Shown here: piece after piece, positions 54,401-64,000 of the stretch | Numbering within the stretch: the first letter of the stretch is position 1 | How the letters are laid out: the number at the start of each line of letters is the position of its first letter | Position numbers and translations under genes: made by a program | Source: Mortierella alpina | Lineage: Eukaryota > Mortierellomycota > Mortierellomycetes > Mortierellales > Mortierellaceae | Assembly: GCA_029449245.1 (NCBI GenBank) | Contig: JANATF010000003.1 | Span: forward strand, 124,001-188,000 | DNA: 64,000 nt | Direction of reading: 5' to 3' | Notes under the pieces: generated by a model | What the model was told of the DNA's origin: nothing | The model's input: the letters and a program-made list of their open reading frames with translations, nothing else | Databases searched by the model: none

Positions 54401-56104
54401 AGGGCAGTGTCAATGTACTGTTTATGGAGGTACCTGCATGAGGACATTTCATTTCTCTCAAGTTCGTGATACGGATCTATTGCTTTTTCTGTCTTTTTTA
54501 TGTGTTTGTTGTATTTTTTCGATCTCGCCGGATTGAACCCGGTGGGCGATGGGCGCACGACAAGGCGGAGGAGGTGGGTTTGGGCTTACTGAAAAAGAGC
54601 AGGTGTGAGAGTCGAATAAAGTGGGACTACACATGCAGACAGGAACAGATGTCCTCTTGTTTGTCTTTCATTTCCGATGCTGGACGATGAGGTTTTACAA
54701 TGTTGACAGTATTCGTCCAGAGTATATATCCACATAACTCGTTTTTTTTGTCCAAGGGTCTGGGATCGAATGCTCACATCTGGTGGGCTAGAAGCGTGTT
54801 CGGCAAGGCAAAAGAGCCATTAGGCCCATCCATCTCTGATTATTTTTTTCATTGCCCGGATGTCTACGGTTATTATTTTTCCACGCCATTGTGCAGCATG
54901 TGTGCAGATAGATGAATGTGGTCGGCTCAACGTCAAAAAAGATGCTGACAATTGACGGTTGTGCTGGCTGACAGATGCGCTTGGGAAGAACTTTCAGCTT
55001 CGACGACCGGGCTCTGAGAAGTGGAATTCCATCGGTCTGTCGGTTTGACCAGGCGGGTTGTCCAGGTGATCGCCCACGGTAGCAACAAAAAGAATAGGGC
55101 GCCTTGGCACATTCGCACCCACGAGATTAATTTGCAAACTGGTGGGGTAAGAAACTACTCATCTGATCGCTGAGGATTAAGGCATTCGGTTTTCTTTTTG
55201 GCATTCATCAGTGGCAGAGGACCCTTGCAACTTTTGCGCACAGATAAATCGCTAGTGGTGACGGGGCTCGCTATGCCTCTCTATTCGTCCGGTTTGTATG
55301 CCGTACCTGCGCGCTTTTTTTTTTCTAGCGTGCGCTGTCTCGTCTTACTACTCTGCTTCAGCCATTCAGCGCTTTGGGTATATAATTAGCAGCGCATAAC
55401 ATCGAAGGAGGAGGAAGGGAACAGGGCAGGGGTCTGACCAAGCAGACCGCAGACCAAGCAGACCAAGGAAGCATACTCAGGCCGACGGTAAGCATTGCAC
55501 CAAAACACGGCCCTGAGCAGAGAGACGCACACATACGGCATTGCCGAACGTCTCGCCCACGGACAGACCGGCATAATGAGCGAGCGAGAGTAAAAAAGAG
55601 AGTGGGACGGCGCGAGAGGGATAGCGTGCGCGGAGGAGCTGGAGGGTCTCATCATGATTATTACATGCGCATCTGCTTGTGTTTGTTTCCTGAAGCACAC
55701 CTCAGAATGCACTGACCTGCCGTCTGCACTTCCGTGTGTGCGATTGAATGCGCTAGAATACGCTGCTCGTCTCCGCTGTCGATGTGGTCCTTTATATAAC
55801 TCCTCCGTCTCCTTCGTCGCTTTGCTTTCTCTTCTCTTCTCCACTTACTTCACCACCCAACTCCCCTGACTCCTCGTCTTTGGACCGCGTCCATACCCCA
55901 GCTTTGCACTCTTCTCCTTCTGTCCCCATCCACCCTTCCAGCCCCCTCTTCCTCCACACCTTCTTTTTCCAGCCGGCCTCGACTCGATTCGCATTCTCGC
56001 AATCTCGTTTATCCATCCTGCCACCAGCTTGAAACTTCACACATCTCTTCCACTTGCGATCCCCACTTTTTTTCTTTTTCCTGTCTCTGCTTCCATTTCA
56101 CACC
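51449..56104. other. 4.7-kb region without a supported gene
   Basis: Between the divergent OPT gene (-) and the Ser-rich gene (+). I saw no protein family on either strand and no rRNA, snRNA or complete tRNA. Frames such as 52367-52573 (68 codons, basic), 53193-53541 and 55386-55844 lack splice or start support. Small direct repeats occur at 54111-54137 (AGCTMGACCATGC twice) and 55434-55470 (GACCAAGCA units). Homopolymer runs are common. 55800-56100 is the CT-rich leader of the next gene. Promoters, a non-coding transcript or an eroded gene are possible. Confidence 0.5.
55793..55799 (+). promoter_or_regulatory. TATA box, Ser-rich protein gene
   Basis: TATATAA, 306 nt before the start codon at 56105, followed at once by a continuous CT-rich leader. 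A strong match to fungal core promoters. Confidence 0.45.
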
Positions 56105-57145
56105 ATGGCTTCCATCCAGCCCTCTCGGCTCAACAAAGCCTTAAGGTCATCCTCGCCAGCGCATATCGTCACAGCCAGCAATAGTTCCGTCAAGGGCGCT
56201 TCCCGACCCTCCTCACCGCGCCTGCATAGCAGCAATAGCAATCACCAGCCATATCCCAACCAGCTCCGATCAACACCCGCCAGCAACAACAGCATCAAGC
56301 AAAGGCATATCAACAACAGCAGCATAGGCAACCCCAGCACTGCCAGCAGTAGAAGCAGGTCCAGCAGTCGGCCCACCTCACCCTCGCCCATCACAGGGTC
56401 CTCAGGCACCGCTATCAAGCACGGTCACTCGCTCTCTGCCGCTGCCCCTTATCATCATCACACCTCCGTCCACCCACCGTTGCGCTTGCTGACAACTGCC
56501 ACCTGCCTCGACACGCTAACATGCCTGGTGTCTGCTCAGTCTCCACCGCACTCTCCCACCTTCTCGTCCTTTTCCCTGCCCAAATCGAACCCTGGCAGCA
56601 CGAGCAGTCGAGCCAATTCGATCCTCGATGGTATCCAAAGCGCTCTAGGCGGAGCGCTTAGCGCCAGCTCTCCACCGCACTCCTCAGGCACGATCAAATC
56701 CTCATCCTCTGCTTATTCCGCAGCCAAGGAGAGTCTAGCCGACTTTTCAATCGCAGCCTCCAGACGCAGCCAACCCTCCCATCAAGGCGCTCCCTCCGAG
56801 AGTGTGGGTGTGACCCGCTCCAGGAGCCACTACGTCAGTTTCCCAAACTTTGACGAGGTTGATTTTGTAGACGTCGCGATGGTGGAGGACGATGACGATG
56901 AGGACGACGCACAGGACTGGTCGGGTCCTGATTCGCCACCGGAGGGCCAACATCCGATGATGGACACTACGGCAGATAATATGGGCCAGAGCAGCAGTCT
57001 TGACGAGAAGATGATGAGACCGATCGGCGGCGGTCACGGATACGAGAGGATGACTTTGGGCATGCCCACGAGTCCGAGCCAGCATTGGCTGTTGCAGCTT
57101 GAGACGTACCACGAGCAGCGCGTCAATAACGGTGTCGAGGCGTAG
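56105..57145 (+). CDS. Serine-rich disordered protein, unknown
   Basis: Single-exon model of 346 aa. The first 240 residues are Ser/Pro/Asn/His-rich with many possible SP phosphorylation sites (SSRPTSPSPITGSS, SPPHSPTFSSFSLP). The C-terminal third is more structured in composition: SHYVSFPNFDEVDFVDVAMVED, an Asp/Glu cluster, DEKMMRPIGGGHGYERMTLGMP and SQHWLLQLETYHEQ. That end looks like a conserved peptide element. No domain is recognised. A patch around nt 56465-56540 reads unlike its surroundings (hydrophobic, CTAAC then CTCAG) and may be a retained or real intron of 72 nt (56468-56539), which would keep the frame. A strong promoter and leader support transcription. Confidence 0.65.
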   Translation: MASIQPSRLNKALRSSSPAHIVTASNSSVKGASRPSSPRLHSSNSNHQPYPNQLRSTPASNNSIKQRHINNSSIGNPSTASSRSRSSSRPTSPSPITGSSGTAIKHGHSLSAAAPYHHHTSVHPPLRLLTTATCLDTLTCLVSAQSPPHSPTFSSFSLPKSNPGSTSSRANSILDGIQSALGGALSASSPPHSSGTIKSSSSAYSAAKESLADFSIAASRRSQPSHQGAPSESVGVTRSRSHYVSFPNFDEVDFVDVAMVEDDDDEDDAQDWSGPDSPPEGQHPMMDTTADNMGQSSSLDEKMMRPIGGGHGYERMTLGMPTSPSQHWLLQLETYHEQRVNNGVEA

Positions 57146-57791
57146 GCCCCTGGTCTTGTAAAGACCCCTCTCTCCCTCTCCCCCTCTCTCCCTCTCTTAC
57201 TCATCATCATCTCATCATCCTCGTCTTTTTCTTCCATACGCGAACAACAACGGACATTGTTATTTTTAAAGGTCTGTTCGCGGGAAAAAAAAAAATAAGT
57301 GAGAGAAAACAAATATGAAAAAGCAAGGGTCTGGAATAGACCATTGCGTGTATATGTACAACAGTTGTATGAACAGAACGAGAATAAATAAAGTCAAAGA
57401 AAAAGAAAAGAAAAGAGAATACTACGCAAGTGCCACGCGCCAACATGAGCACACACCCATCAGCATAGACTACGCACACGCCCACAACACCCCGAACATG
57501 TCAAAAGACAAACGCGGCAAACGCTGCAGTAACAAGAGGTTTTGAGACGAAAGGGGACAAGAGGAGAATAGGGCCGAGGACCCGGACCACATTTTTTTAT
57601 CTTGGCCCATCTTGTTGTTGTAAGGCTGAGTTCAATTGCACACTGACTCTCAACTCAACTCGCAACGAGAACGCAAGGGAAGGAGTGACCGCTACTTTTT
57701 GTCTTTTGTTGTTTTGGGCATCCACCCTCTGGAGTTGAACCTTACACAAGGACAACTTGGAATTACACTCGGCAGATTAGCAGCTGCAGCC
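57146..57791. other. Intergenic region before KEL3
   Basis: Tandem neighbours. CT-rich from 57165 to 57230, then A-rich (57285-57420) with AATAAA at 57386, probably the 3' UTR of the Ser-rich gene. No gene. Confidence 0.55.
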
Positions 57792-60700
57792 ATGGCCAAG
57801 AAAGATGTACGGGGAATGCAGTTCAACTTTAGGCGCAACAAAGGAAAAGGGACTCATCGGGAACCCAGATAGGAACGACCTCATCTCTAACCTTCAACCT
57901 GTCATTCCTTTCCATTTCTCAGAAAAAGAAGAAAACCAAGGAGCACAAGGCCAAGGTGGCCGAGAAGGTACGAGTGACGAACGAAAGGATCGAGAACAGA
58001 CGTCAAAGACGGCGATGGACTATTAGCGATAATGAGCGACACGAAAGACAAGACCTGGGGTGCTAAAAATCATGTCTTTGTTCCTCTTGTCACTCCCTAG
58101 CAAGATCGCAAGCTGTCCAAGAAGGAAAAGAAGACCAAGGCCAAAAACGTAGAGGAGCAGGAGGAGGACATTGAGACCATCCTCGCCAACTTCAAGAAAG
58201 AGGTAACCAGACAGCTGCCGGACTCAAATGGAACGTGCTTGCAACTTCCTTCAAAAACAGAAAGGAGACACCTAACGTACTTTCCTGTGCTGCGGCCCGT
58301 TCTTCGTTCATGATAGCAAGAGGAAAAGGTCAAGATTATCGAAGAAGTCTGGAGTGGACCCCCCAGGTACGAATATCCGCTCCGTATGGGAGCGACTTGT
58401 GCGTTTAGTGTCATGAAACGAGACAGATTGAGCAGCGTTTTTTCTCACCTTTCCTTCCTTCTATCCGGCTCGATCCTTCTCGATCTAGTCGACGTGCCAA
58501 TGCCACCCTGACCGCCAATCCTCTCAACCAGAATGAACTCATCTTTTTCGGAGGAGAGTTCTATGATGGTGCTAAATGGTAATTTCAAGGACTTAGCATA
58601 GTTGGAGACCAAGTGTCAGGGAGTCTGTCGGCCCTTGAGAAATGCACGATACCATCGAATCATGGCTATACTCACCTCAAACCTTTGAAAACATAGCGCG
58701 TTCTACAACGACCTGTACCGATACAACATCGAAAAGGACGAATGGCGCAGGATCACGTCCCCCAACTCTCCAGGACCTCGATCCTCGCACCAGGTCGCCA
58801 TTACCCCCGCAGGCACACTGTTCTTGTTCGGAGGCGAGTTTGCCTCGCCCAACGAAACTCAGTTTTTCCATTACAAGGTACGCTGGTTGTATGGACATTT
58901 ATTTTCCCAGCAATCCTGTATGGTGTGGAAAGGGCCATGTTTTTTGTTGACATTTCCGTTTCGTTATCCATTGTTTGGCAACGCCTCTAGGACTTTTGGT
59001 CAATGGACATGAAAACCAATGCGTGGGAGAAGCTGGAGGTGAAGCCAAAGCCGACGGCGCGATCAGGACATCGAATGACGCAATGGAAGAACTTCCTGGT
59101 GATGTTTGGAGGCTTCTACGACAATTATGTCGACACGCGGTACTATGACGACCTCTGGGTCTTTGATACGCTTGATTACAAGTGGATCAAGGTCGAGCTC
59201 CCAGATCAGATGATCCGCCCTGCGGCTCGATCTGGATTTTCATTCATCCCCTGTAACGAAGGTGTGATCCTCTACGGTGGATATTGCAAAGAGTACACAA
59301 AGGGTCAGCGGCCCAAGGGTATTGTACACACAGATACCTGGCTGCTCAAGATGAACACGGATCCAAAATTGATCCGATGGGAAAAGAAGAAGAAATCTGG
59401 ATCAGCCCCCTCAGCCCGCTCAGGGTGCGCCATGGCTCCGTACAAAAACCGAGCAGTTCTCTTTGGAGGAGTCTTTGATGATGATGTGAACGAGGAAACG
59501 CTCGAGAGTACTTTTTACAACGAGCTCTATACCTACCAGATCGACACGGGCCGCTGGTTCCCCATGAACCTCAAGAGACCCAAGACTGCCAAAAAGAAGA
59601 AATCCAGAAAGGGCAATAAGCAAGCAGGAAGGGTTGCAGGATCTGAAGGACAGGATGGTGCTGATGAGGAAGGCTCCGGAAAACGGGAAAAGATGAAGTG
59701 GGAAGAGAGCACGGATGACGAGTTTGACTATGGTGATTTTGAAGACAGTGAGAACGAGGGTGACGACGCCACCACAGGAACCGCCGAAGGATCGGTTGCA
59801 GGGACTGAAGAGCAGCCGGGAACACCCAAGGACGGTGAAAACTTGTCAGGAGTAGCGACACCACAGGAGGGCGGTGACGAAGCCAAGGATTCAGCGACGG
59901 AAAAGATGTCCACGAAGGAAGCTCTTGCAGCTGCCGCCTTGGCGGCTGCCGGTATCTTGCCCAAGGTTGCCCAAACCTCTGAACCCGCTTCAGATCCCGC
60001 GTCCACCAAAAAGCCGTCAAAGTATGGCAGAGGTGCCCGGGATAACAGCAACAACAATGCCGGTGAGGATGATGAGGAGGAGGAAGAGCCGTTAATGCCT
60101 TGTCCACGCTATAACCCCATGCTGGCGGTCCAGAAGAGCACGCTGTTTATCTTTGGAGGCATCCTCGAGGTCAGGGATCGCGAGTACACACTGGATGACT
60201 TTTTCTCTCTGAATCTGGACAAGATGACCGAGTATATCTGCCTGCGCCAGTCCGAGTTTGAGTCGCAGCTGTGGTTGGGAGAGGAGTCGGACGACGAGGA
60301 GGAAGATGAGGACGATGAGGAGGACGATGGAGAGGATGAGGAGGATGACGAAGAGAACGAGGACGAGGACGATGAGGAGGAGGAGGACGAGGAGGGTGGG
60401 TCGAGCCAAAAGGATAAAAAGAGCAAGAAGGAGAAGGATGGCAAGGACAAGGACAAGGCGGAGAAGAAGGAGAAGAAAGAGAAGGGCGAGAAGAGCGAGA
60501 AGAAGGAGAAGAAGGACAAGAAGGACAAGAAGGACAAGAAGGACCAGGCAGCGACTGAGCCGACCCCAAGTGCTGGATCGCGTGACCCCACTGCCACGGA
60601 CACGGCAGCTCCAGCAGAGGCAGAGGCAGTGGCCGAAGGCACGGGCACCCCGGTCGCGGGTGACAGCGAGGGCGCTGCTGAGGCGGTGGTCGAGGTGGTG

Positions 60701-61180
60701 CCATCGCAGCTGAGCGGCGTAGATCTGGCGGCCCGTCTGGCGATGACCGAGGAAGAGACGGCCAGCACCCCCACCATCGGCGAGACCCTGAAGGAGTTCT
60801 ACGGACGCACCAGTACGTACCCTGATCTGATGTTCATCGAGCTCTTCTGCTTCTCTGTTTTTTACTTTGAGTGTTTTGTAGACCATGTTCTAATCAGACG
60901 CTTCTTTATGTCCATGAACATTATAGCCGAGTACTGGGTGCTGAAGGCATTCGAGGATAGCACCAAGACCGGCAAAGCCCTCCGTCACGATGGGTTCTTG
61001 CTTGCAGAAGCCAAGTTCAACGAATGGCAGCCGATTCTTGCCCAGATGGCCCAGATGCGACTCGAGGCTGGACTCGACGACGAGGACGATGATGACGCAG
61101 CAGGACGCATGGGCGGACGAGGTGGGGTTCTCAAAATGGGCGAGGTGTACAACAAGCTGATGTCCAGACATAGACGATAG
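57792..61180 (+). CDS. KEL3: Kelch-repeat protein KLHDC4/KEL3
   Basis: Exons 57792-57806, 57923-57967, 58101-58202, 58317-58366, 58489-58578, 58697-58877, 58991-60812 and 60927-61180 give 852 aa. The basic N terminus (MAKKD plus KKKKTKEHKAK and DRKLSKKEKKTKAK) is typical of KLHDC4. Kelch blades follow: NELIFFGGEFYDG, FYNDLYRYNIEKDEWRRI, GTLFLFGGEFASP, NFLVMFGGFYDN, DDLWVFDTLDYKWIKVE and RAVLFGGVFDDD. Later parts contain a last blade (STLFIFGGILEVRDREYTLDD), a long Asp/Glu run (nt 60288-60400) and a Lys/Glu run (60408-60546). The C-terminal domain starts TLKEFYGRTTEYWVLKAF. Function is unclear; the yeast homologue is cytoplasmic. The last intron (60813-60926) is 114 nt, in frame and stop-free, so retention would add 38 hydrophobic residues. 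Confidence 0.88.
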
Positions 61181-61334
61181 ACTGTATCATCCAGAGAAGA
61201 ATAACACTCAAGAAACCTTTCAACCAAGGATACTTTATGCTGGCTGCTATCACTGTTGTTGGATCGCCTATTTGTTTGCTATGTACTATGGTTCCTGCTG
61301 CTCACTCAGGGCTACTCATTCACGGAAAAGAAAC

Positions 61335-63695
61335 TCACTTGGCCTCTTTGCCCTTCTTGGAAGGCACCTTCTCATCGTGGGACCCTGCAAAGCCATGGGC
61401 TTTCGCAGCTGCCTGAGAGAGTGCCTTGACCGCGTCCTGAACATTGGGTGCCTCCAGCAGCGGATGGCCCGCCACAACACGGACCGTAACCTGGCCATGC
61501 GAGGCCACACCTCCCACCAAATGGGACGACTGCAGTATCACGACACCCTCTTCCTCCACATCAGAGTGACCATCAGACGAAGGTTCGCCACCGACGCGGG
61601 TGCGATCAGGATCCCTCTGTCGACGATCGCCGTTCCTCACAGAGGGAGACGGCGTTTGCTCAAAGACAATGCGTCCACCACCATGCTTGTGAAGTCCTGG
61701 CCCACCGAGCAGTAATGTTGCCATGCCTGGGAGAGGCGAACAAAGGCCAGCCAGGGCCAAGATCCTGCCCAGATACCTGACTGCTTGGCGCGCGATCTTA
61801 CCACCTGGAATCAGGTGCTTGATAGTGTCGCCAGCATCAGGATCGGCCAGGTCGCCCTCATGACGCTCCGCCAGCACGGTTGCGAGGATGGCGCGGTCGC
61901 TGTGGGTGAGTCCATAGCAGTTGGCAAGTGCTCCTCCAGGAAGGAAGAGCTGCCACGCTGCTGTGGACCGAGCCTCCTTTGGCATCTGGTTGTAACAGTT
62001 CATGACCAGGACGAGAATCGGGATCAAGCGAGGAAGGCTCTCGATGAACAGCTGCAGCTCAGCGGCATCGCTAGGCGAGAGACCGCCATTGGAATCCTGT
62101 GCGGCAGTACCGGTCGAGGACGATGAGGGCAGCAAGCAGCAGTTGGCAAAATCCGAAGGCAGAGCAGATGCGACAAATGACGATAGCGACTCCAGGTCAG
62201 TCTCACTCATGGGAGGCTGGCCACCTCCATAGGCTCCCACGAATCTCTTGACGGTCTCCAGTGCTGGGTCCTTATTCTGGATCTCGAGAGGAAGCATACC
62301 AAAGCAGCCACCCTGCCGCACACCGCCTTCTGAGAAGAGCACATCTTTGATAGGGATGACCTCCATGACAGCCGCCATGAGGGTAGCGCAGGCTGGAATC
62401 AACTTTGCGCGTCTCTTGGAGACCCTAAAGCAGGTACTGACGTCTTCAGGAGCCAGGAACCGGTACTCCTGGACGACGTTGGCCAGCTCTTCTCCAGAAG
62501 CCATATACCCATTGATGACTGGGATTGGGTATCGTCCCTTGTCGTGGTTCTTCTTCATCTTTCTTGCCATGAGCAGGTATCCGAGTGCACGGAAGCCACC
62601 GCCAGAAAGATACATCCTGTAACCACCCTCGCGCTCGTTGTGTTCACGCACTGCTGGTGCGATGTTGATGTCCTCGAGTCCGTGCTTGAAGGCCTGGACC
62701 ATCTCTTCATAGATGACCTGTCTTGCGGCCTGGTCCTGACCGCAGCTGTTCAATCGCTTCGACAGTGCGGCGGCTCCGTAAGGCCATGATTGCGCATTGG
62801 GACTACTCTGGCCTTGACCGTCTTTAGGACCACGGATAATGTAATTCAGCTGGACCGAGCCTCCGCCTAGATCCATGAACAAACCCTGGACGGTGTGATA
62901 GGACGCCATGACCCCCAGGGCTCCAATGTTAGCCTCTTGAGCCTTGGACAACAGCTCGACACTCCAACCAGTGGCGGCCTTGATCCTAGCCTGGAACTCT
63001 TCCGAGTTGGGCGCGGTCCTTGTGGCTTCTGTAGCAATGACGCGCACGGTCTGGACCTGGGCCTGCTTGCAGAGCGCCTGCCAGCGCACAAAAGTTCTCA
63101 CGACTTCATCTATGACCTTGTCGCTGATCGGCTGTCGCTCAGAGGTGCGAGGACGTCCAGTGAGAACTGAAACGGTGGCCTCGTTATCATCCGTGGCAAC
63201 CAGGGTTTTTCTCAATGCGGCTTTCGAGTCCTCGTCATAAGGCAGATCGTCTCGAAGACCGTCATCATCCTCTTCATGGCTGCCATGACCGTTAGGTTCC
63301 TCTCTGGCCATCACAGCGATCGTCGCAGAGTTAGATATCGATGGCGTCACCCCGGACGTGCCTTTGGCTGCGGCCTTGAAGGTCTTCTCCTCCTGATCCA
63401 GGTCGTCGTCGTTTGAAAACTGGGCCTCGAACAGCGAGATGGACGCGCGTTCCTCGTACAGGACTGGAAGGTGACGGTCGAGCGAGGCGATGATCCCAAA
63501 GCGGATGCCGTTGCTTCCCATATCGACGATCGCTAGGGGTGCTTGGATACCTGACAAGGAAGCACCGGTGGAGGATGAGCCATGGAGTGATGGACTCGAG
63601 CCGTTATTACCCGGGGTCGAACGCAAGTTAGAGTTGGATGGTGAGGAGACAAAGAGACCCCTGAAGGTATCAAGGCAACCTGGAGCTGGTGGCAT
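61335..63695 (-). CDS. RTG2: RTG2-like Ppx/GppA phosphatase-family regulator
   Basis: Single exon, 786 aa. The actin-like ATPase fold of exopolyphosphatase/GppA enzymes is visible: phosphate-1 motif LAIVDMGSNGIRFGI, VIATEATRTAPNSEEF, VELLSKAQEANIGALGV and the second glycine-rich loop GLFMDLGGGSVQLNYI. Then comes MYLSGGGFRALGYLLM and a large C-terminal region with VLFSEGGVRQGGCFG and a helical HD-like part. In Saccharomyces Rtg2 senses mitochondrial state and drives Rtg1/Rtg3; it also sits in the SLIK complex. This protein is longer than Rtg2 (588 aa), with Ser-rich and acidic inserts near the N terminus and a basic end (SKKGKEAK). Convergent with KEL3, with 154 nt between stop codons. Confidence 0.88.
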   Translation of the reverse strand: MPPAPGCLDTFRGLFVSSPSNSNLRSTPGNNGSSPSLHGSSSTGASLSGIQAPLAIVDMGSNGIRFGIIASLDRHLPVLYEERASISLFEAQFSNDDDLDQEEKTFKAAAKGTSGVTPSISNSATIAVMAREEPNGHGSHEEDDDGLRDDLPYDEDSKAALRKTLVATDDNEATVSVLTGRPRTSERQPISDKVIDEVVRTFVRWQALCKQAQVQTVRVIATEATRTAPNSEEFQARIKAATGWSVELLSKAQEANIGALGVMASYHTVQGLFMDLGGGSVQLNYIIRGPKDGQGQSSPNAQSWPYGAAALSKRLNSCGQDQAARQVIYEEMVQAFKHGLEDINIAPAVREHNEREGGYRMYLSGGGFRALGYLLMARKMKKNHDKGRYPIPVINGYMASGEELANVVQEYRFLAPEDVSTCFRVSKRRAKLIPACATLMAAVMEVIPIKDVLFSEGGVRQGGCFGMLPLEIQNKDPALETVKRFVGAYGGGQPPMSETDLESLSSFVASALPSDFANCCLLPSSSSTGTAAQDSNGGLSPSDAAELQLFIESLPRLIPILVLVMNCYNQMPKEARSTAAWQLFLPGGALANCYGLTHSDRAILATVLAERHEGDLADPDAGDTIKHLIPGGKIARQAVRYLGRILALAGLCSPLPGMATLLLGGPGLHKHGGGRIVFEQTPSPSVRNGDRRQRDPDRTRVGGEPSSDGHSDVEEEGVVILQSSHLVGGVASHGQVTVRVVAGHPLLEAPNVQDAVKALSQAAAKAHGFAGSHDEKVPSKKGKEAK

Positions 63696-64000
63696 GGCGT
63701 TTATTTAACCTTGTGGGAATCAACGAGACACACGAGGGTATACCACTTGAGTACGCGGGGAGCAAAGGGGTGGTGGACTGATTAGGGATGAGAGTGAAGT
63801 GAAATGAGACGAGCTCAATGAGGTGAGGGAGAAGAGGAGAGAGATGGAGAGGAGGAGAAAGAGAGGCCAAGGAGATTGAAAGCGAATGAGGTGTGGTGAG
63901 ACTTTTAAGGCCAGTTTCGAAGAAACGCACCAAAGTAGCTGGAAACTGAGATAGAAGCTTGATTCGATGCCCAGGGCCACTATCACTGCTGTCGCTTGCT
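63696..64000. other. Upstream region of RTG2 at the window edge
   Basis: On the sense (minus) strand a CT-rich leader (63785-63870 is purine-rich on the plus strand) precedes the RTG2 start. Minus-strand frames to 63986 are translations of this leader. No other gene before the window ends. Confidence 0.55.

Noticed and set aside
54505-54620. tRNA-like B-box (GGGTTCAATCC) on the minus strand
   Set aside because: The T-arm can form four pairs, but no A box, no matching acceptor stem at the right distance and no T-run terminator on that strand were found.
55386-55844. 152-codon minus-strand open frame in the gene-poor region
   Set aside because: Composition is mixed low-complexity, with no domain, no splice support, and overlap with the promoter of the next gene. 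It is most likely a chance frame.
60109-60886. Long minus-strand frames of 170-264 codons opposite KEL3
   Set aside because: They are antisense of the GAG/GAC/AAG-rich coding run (Ser, Leu or Pro strings), not genes.

Overview
The window looks like nuclear DNA of a filamentous, early-diverging fungus, most likely a member of the Mortierellomycota. Genes carry short GT-AG introns, mostly 50-130 nt. Typical fungal genes are present: END3, RTG2, CBP4, RCF2, EAF6, SLS1, an OPT transporter and UPF0662/DUF2408. Alongside them sit orthologues that yeasts have generally lost: the gamma-secretase subunit APH-1, STK19, TTC36 and TMEM230. The genus-level guess is inference; the fungal assignment is firm. 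I could reconstruct 31 protein genes exon by exon and found no tRNA, rRNA, transposon or CRISPR array.

Layout, left to right. 0.7-5 kb: an NTF2-like protein with a repeat-bearing tail, convergent with the ER ubiquitin-conjugating enzyme UBC6/UBE2J. 5.5-8.7 kb: CBP4 and FIS1 fire divergently, followed by a GPI-anchored cell-surface protein. 9.5-14.9 kb: MED7, methionine aminopeptidase 2, a Dabb-domain protein and a membrane-anchored J-protein. 15-24.9 kb: TMEM230, EAF6, an ACAD10/11-type acyl-CoA dehydrogenase, RCF2, STK19 and DUF2408. 25.3-32 kb: RabGGTase beta, an amphiphysin/Rvs167 BAR-SH3 protein, a METTL21-like methyltransferase and a small secreted cysteine-rich protein. 33.7-43 kb: SLS1, APH-1, END3, an RRM protein with a YDRGY-rich domain and tyrosine aminotransferase. 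44.9-51.4 kb: a second Kre9/KNH-like GPI protein, TTC36, a SAP-domain membrane protein and an oligopeptide transporter. 51.4-56.1 kb holds no gene I can support. 56.1-63.7 kb: a serine-rich disordered protein, KEL3/KLHDC4 and RTG2.

The genes do not form one metabolic cluster. Themes recur: mitochondrial function (CBP4, FIS1, RCF2, SLS1, probably ACAD and RTG2 signalling), membrane traffic and endocytosis (BET2, RVS167-like, END3, TMEM230), nuclear regulation (MED7, EAF6, STK19, RRM protein) and the cell surface (two KNH-like GPI proteins, OPT, secreted protein). Most neighbours are divergent or tightly convergent pairs, with 58-250 nt between many convergent stop codons. No clearly new multi-gene system is visible. 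The strongest leads are repeated linear motifs in the NTF2-like and BAR-SH3 proteins, a fungal APH-1, CA repeats in 5' leaders that keep one polarity relative to transcription, and an in-frame alternative acceptor inside a SAP domain.
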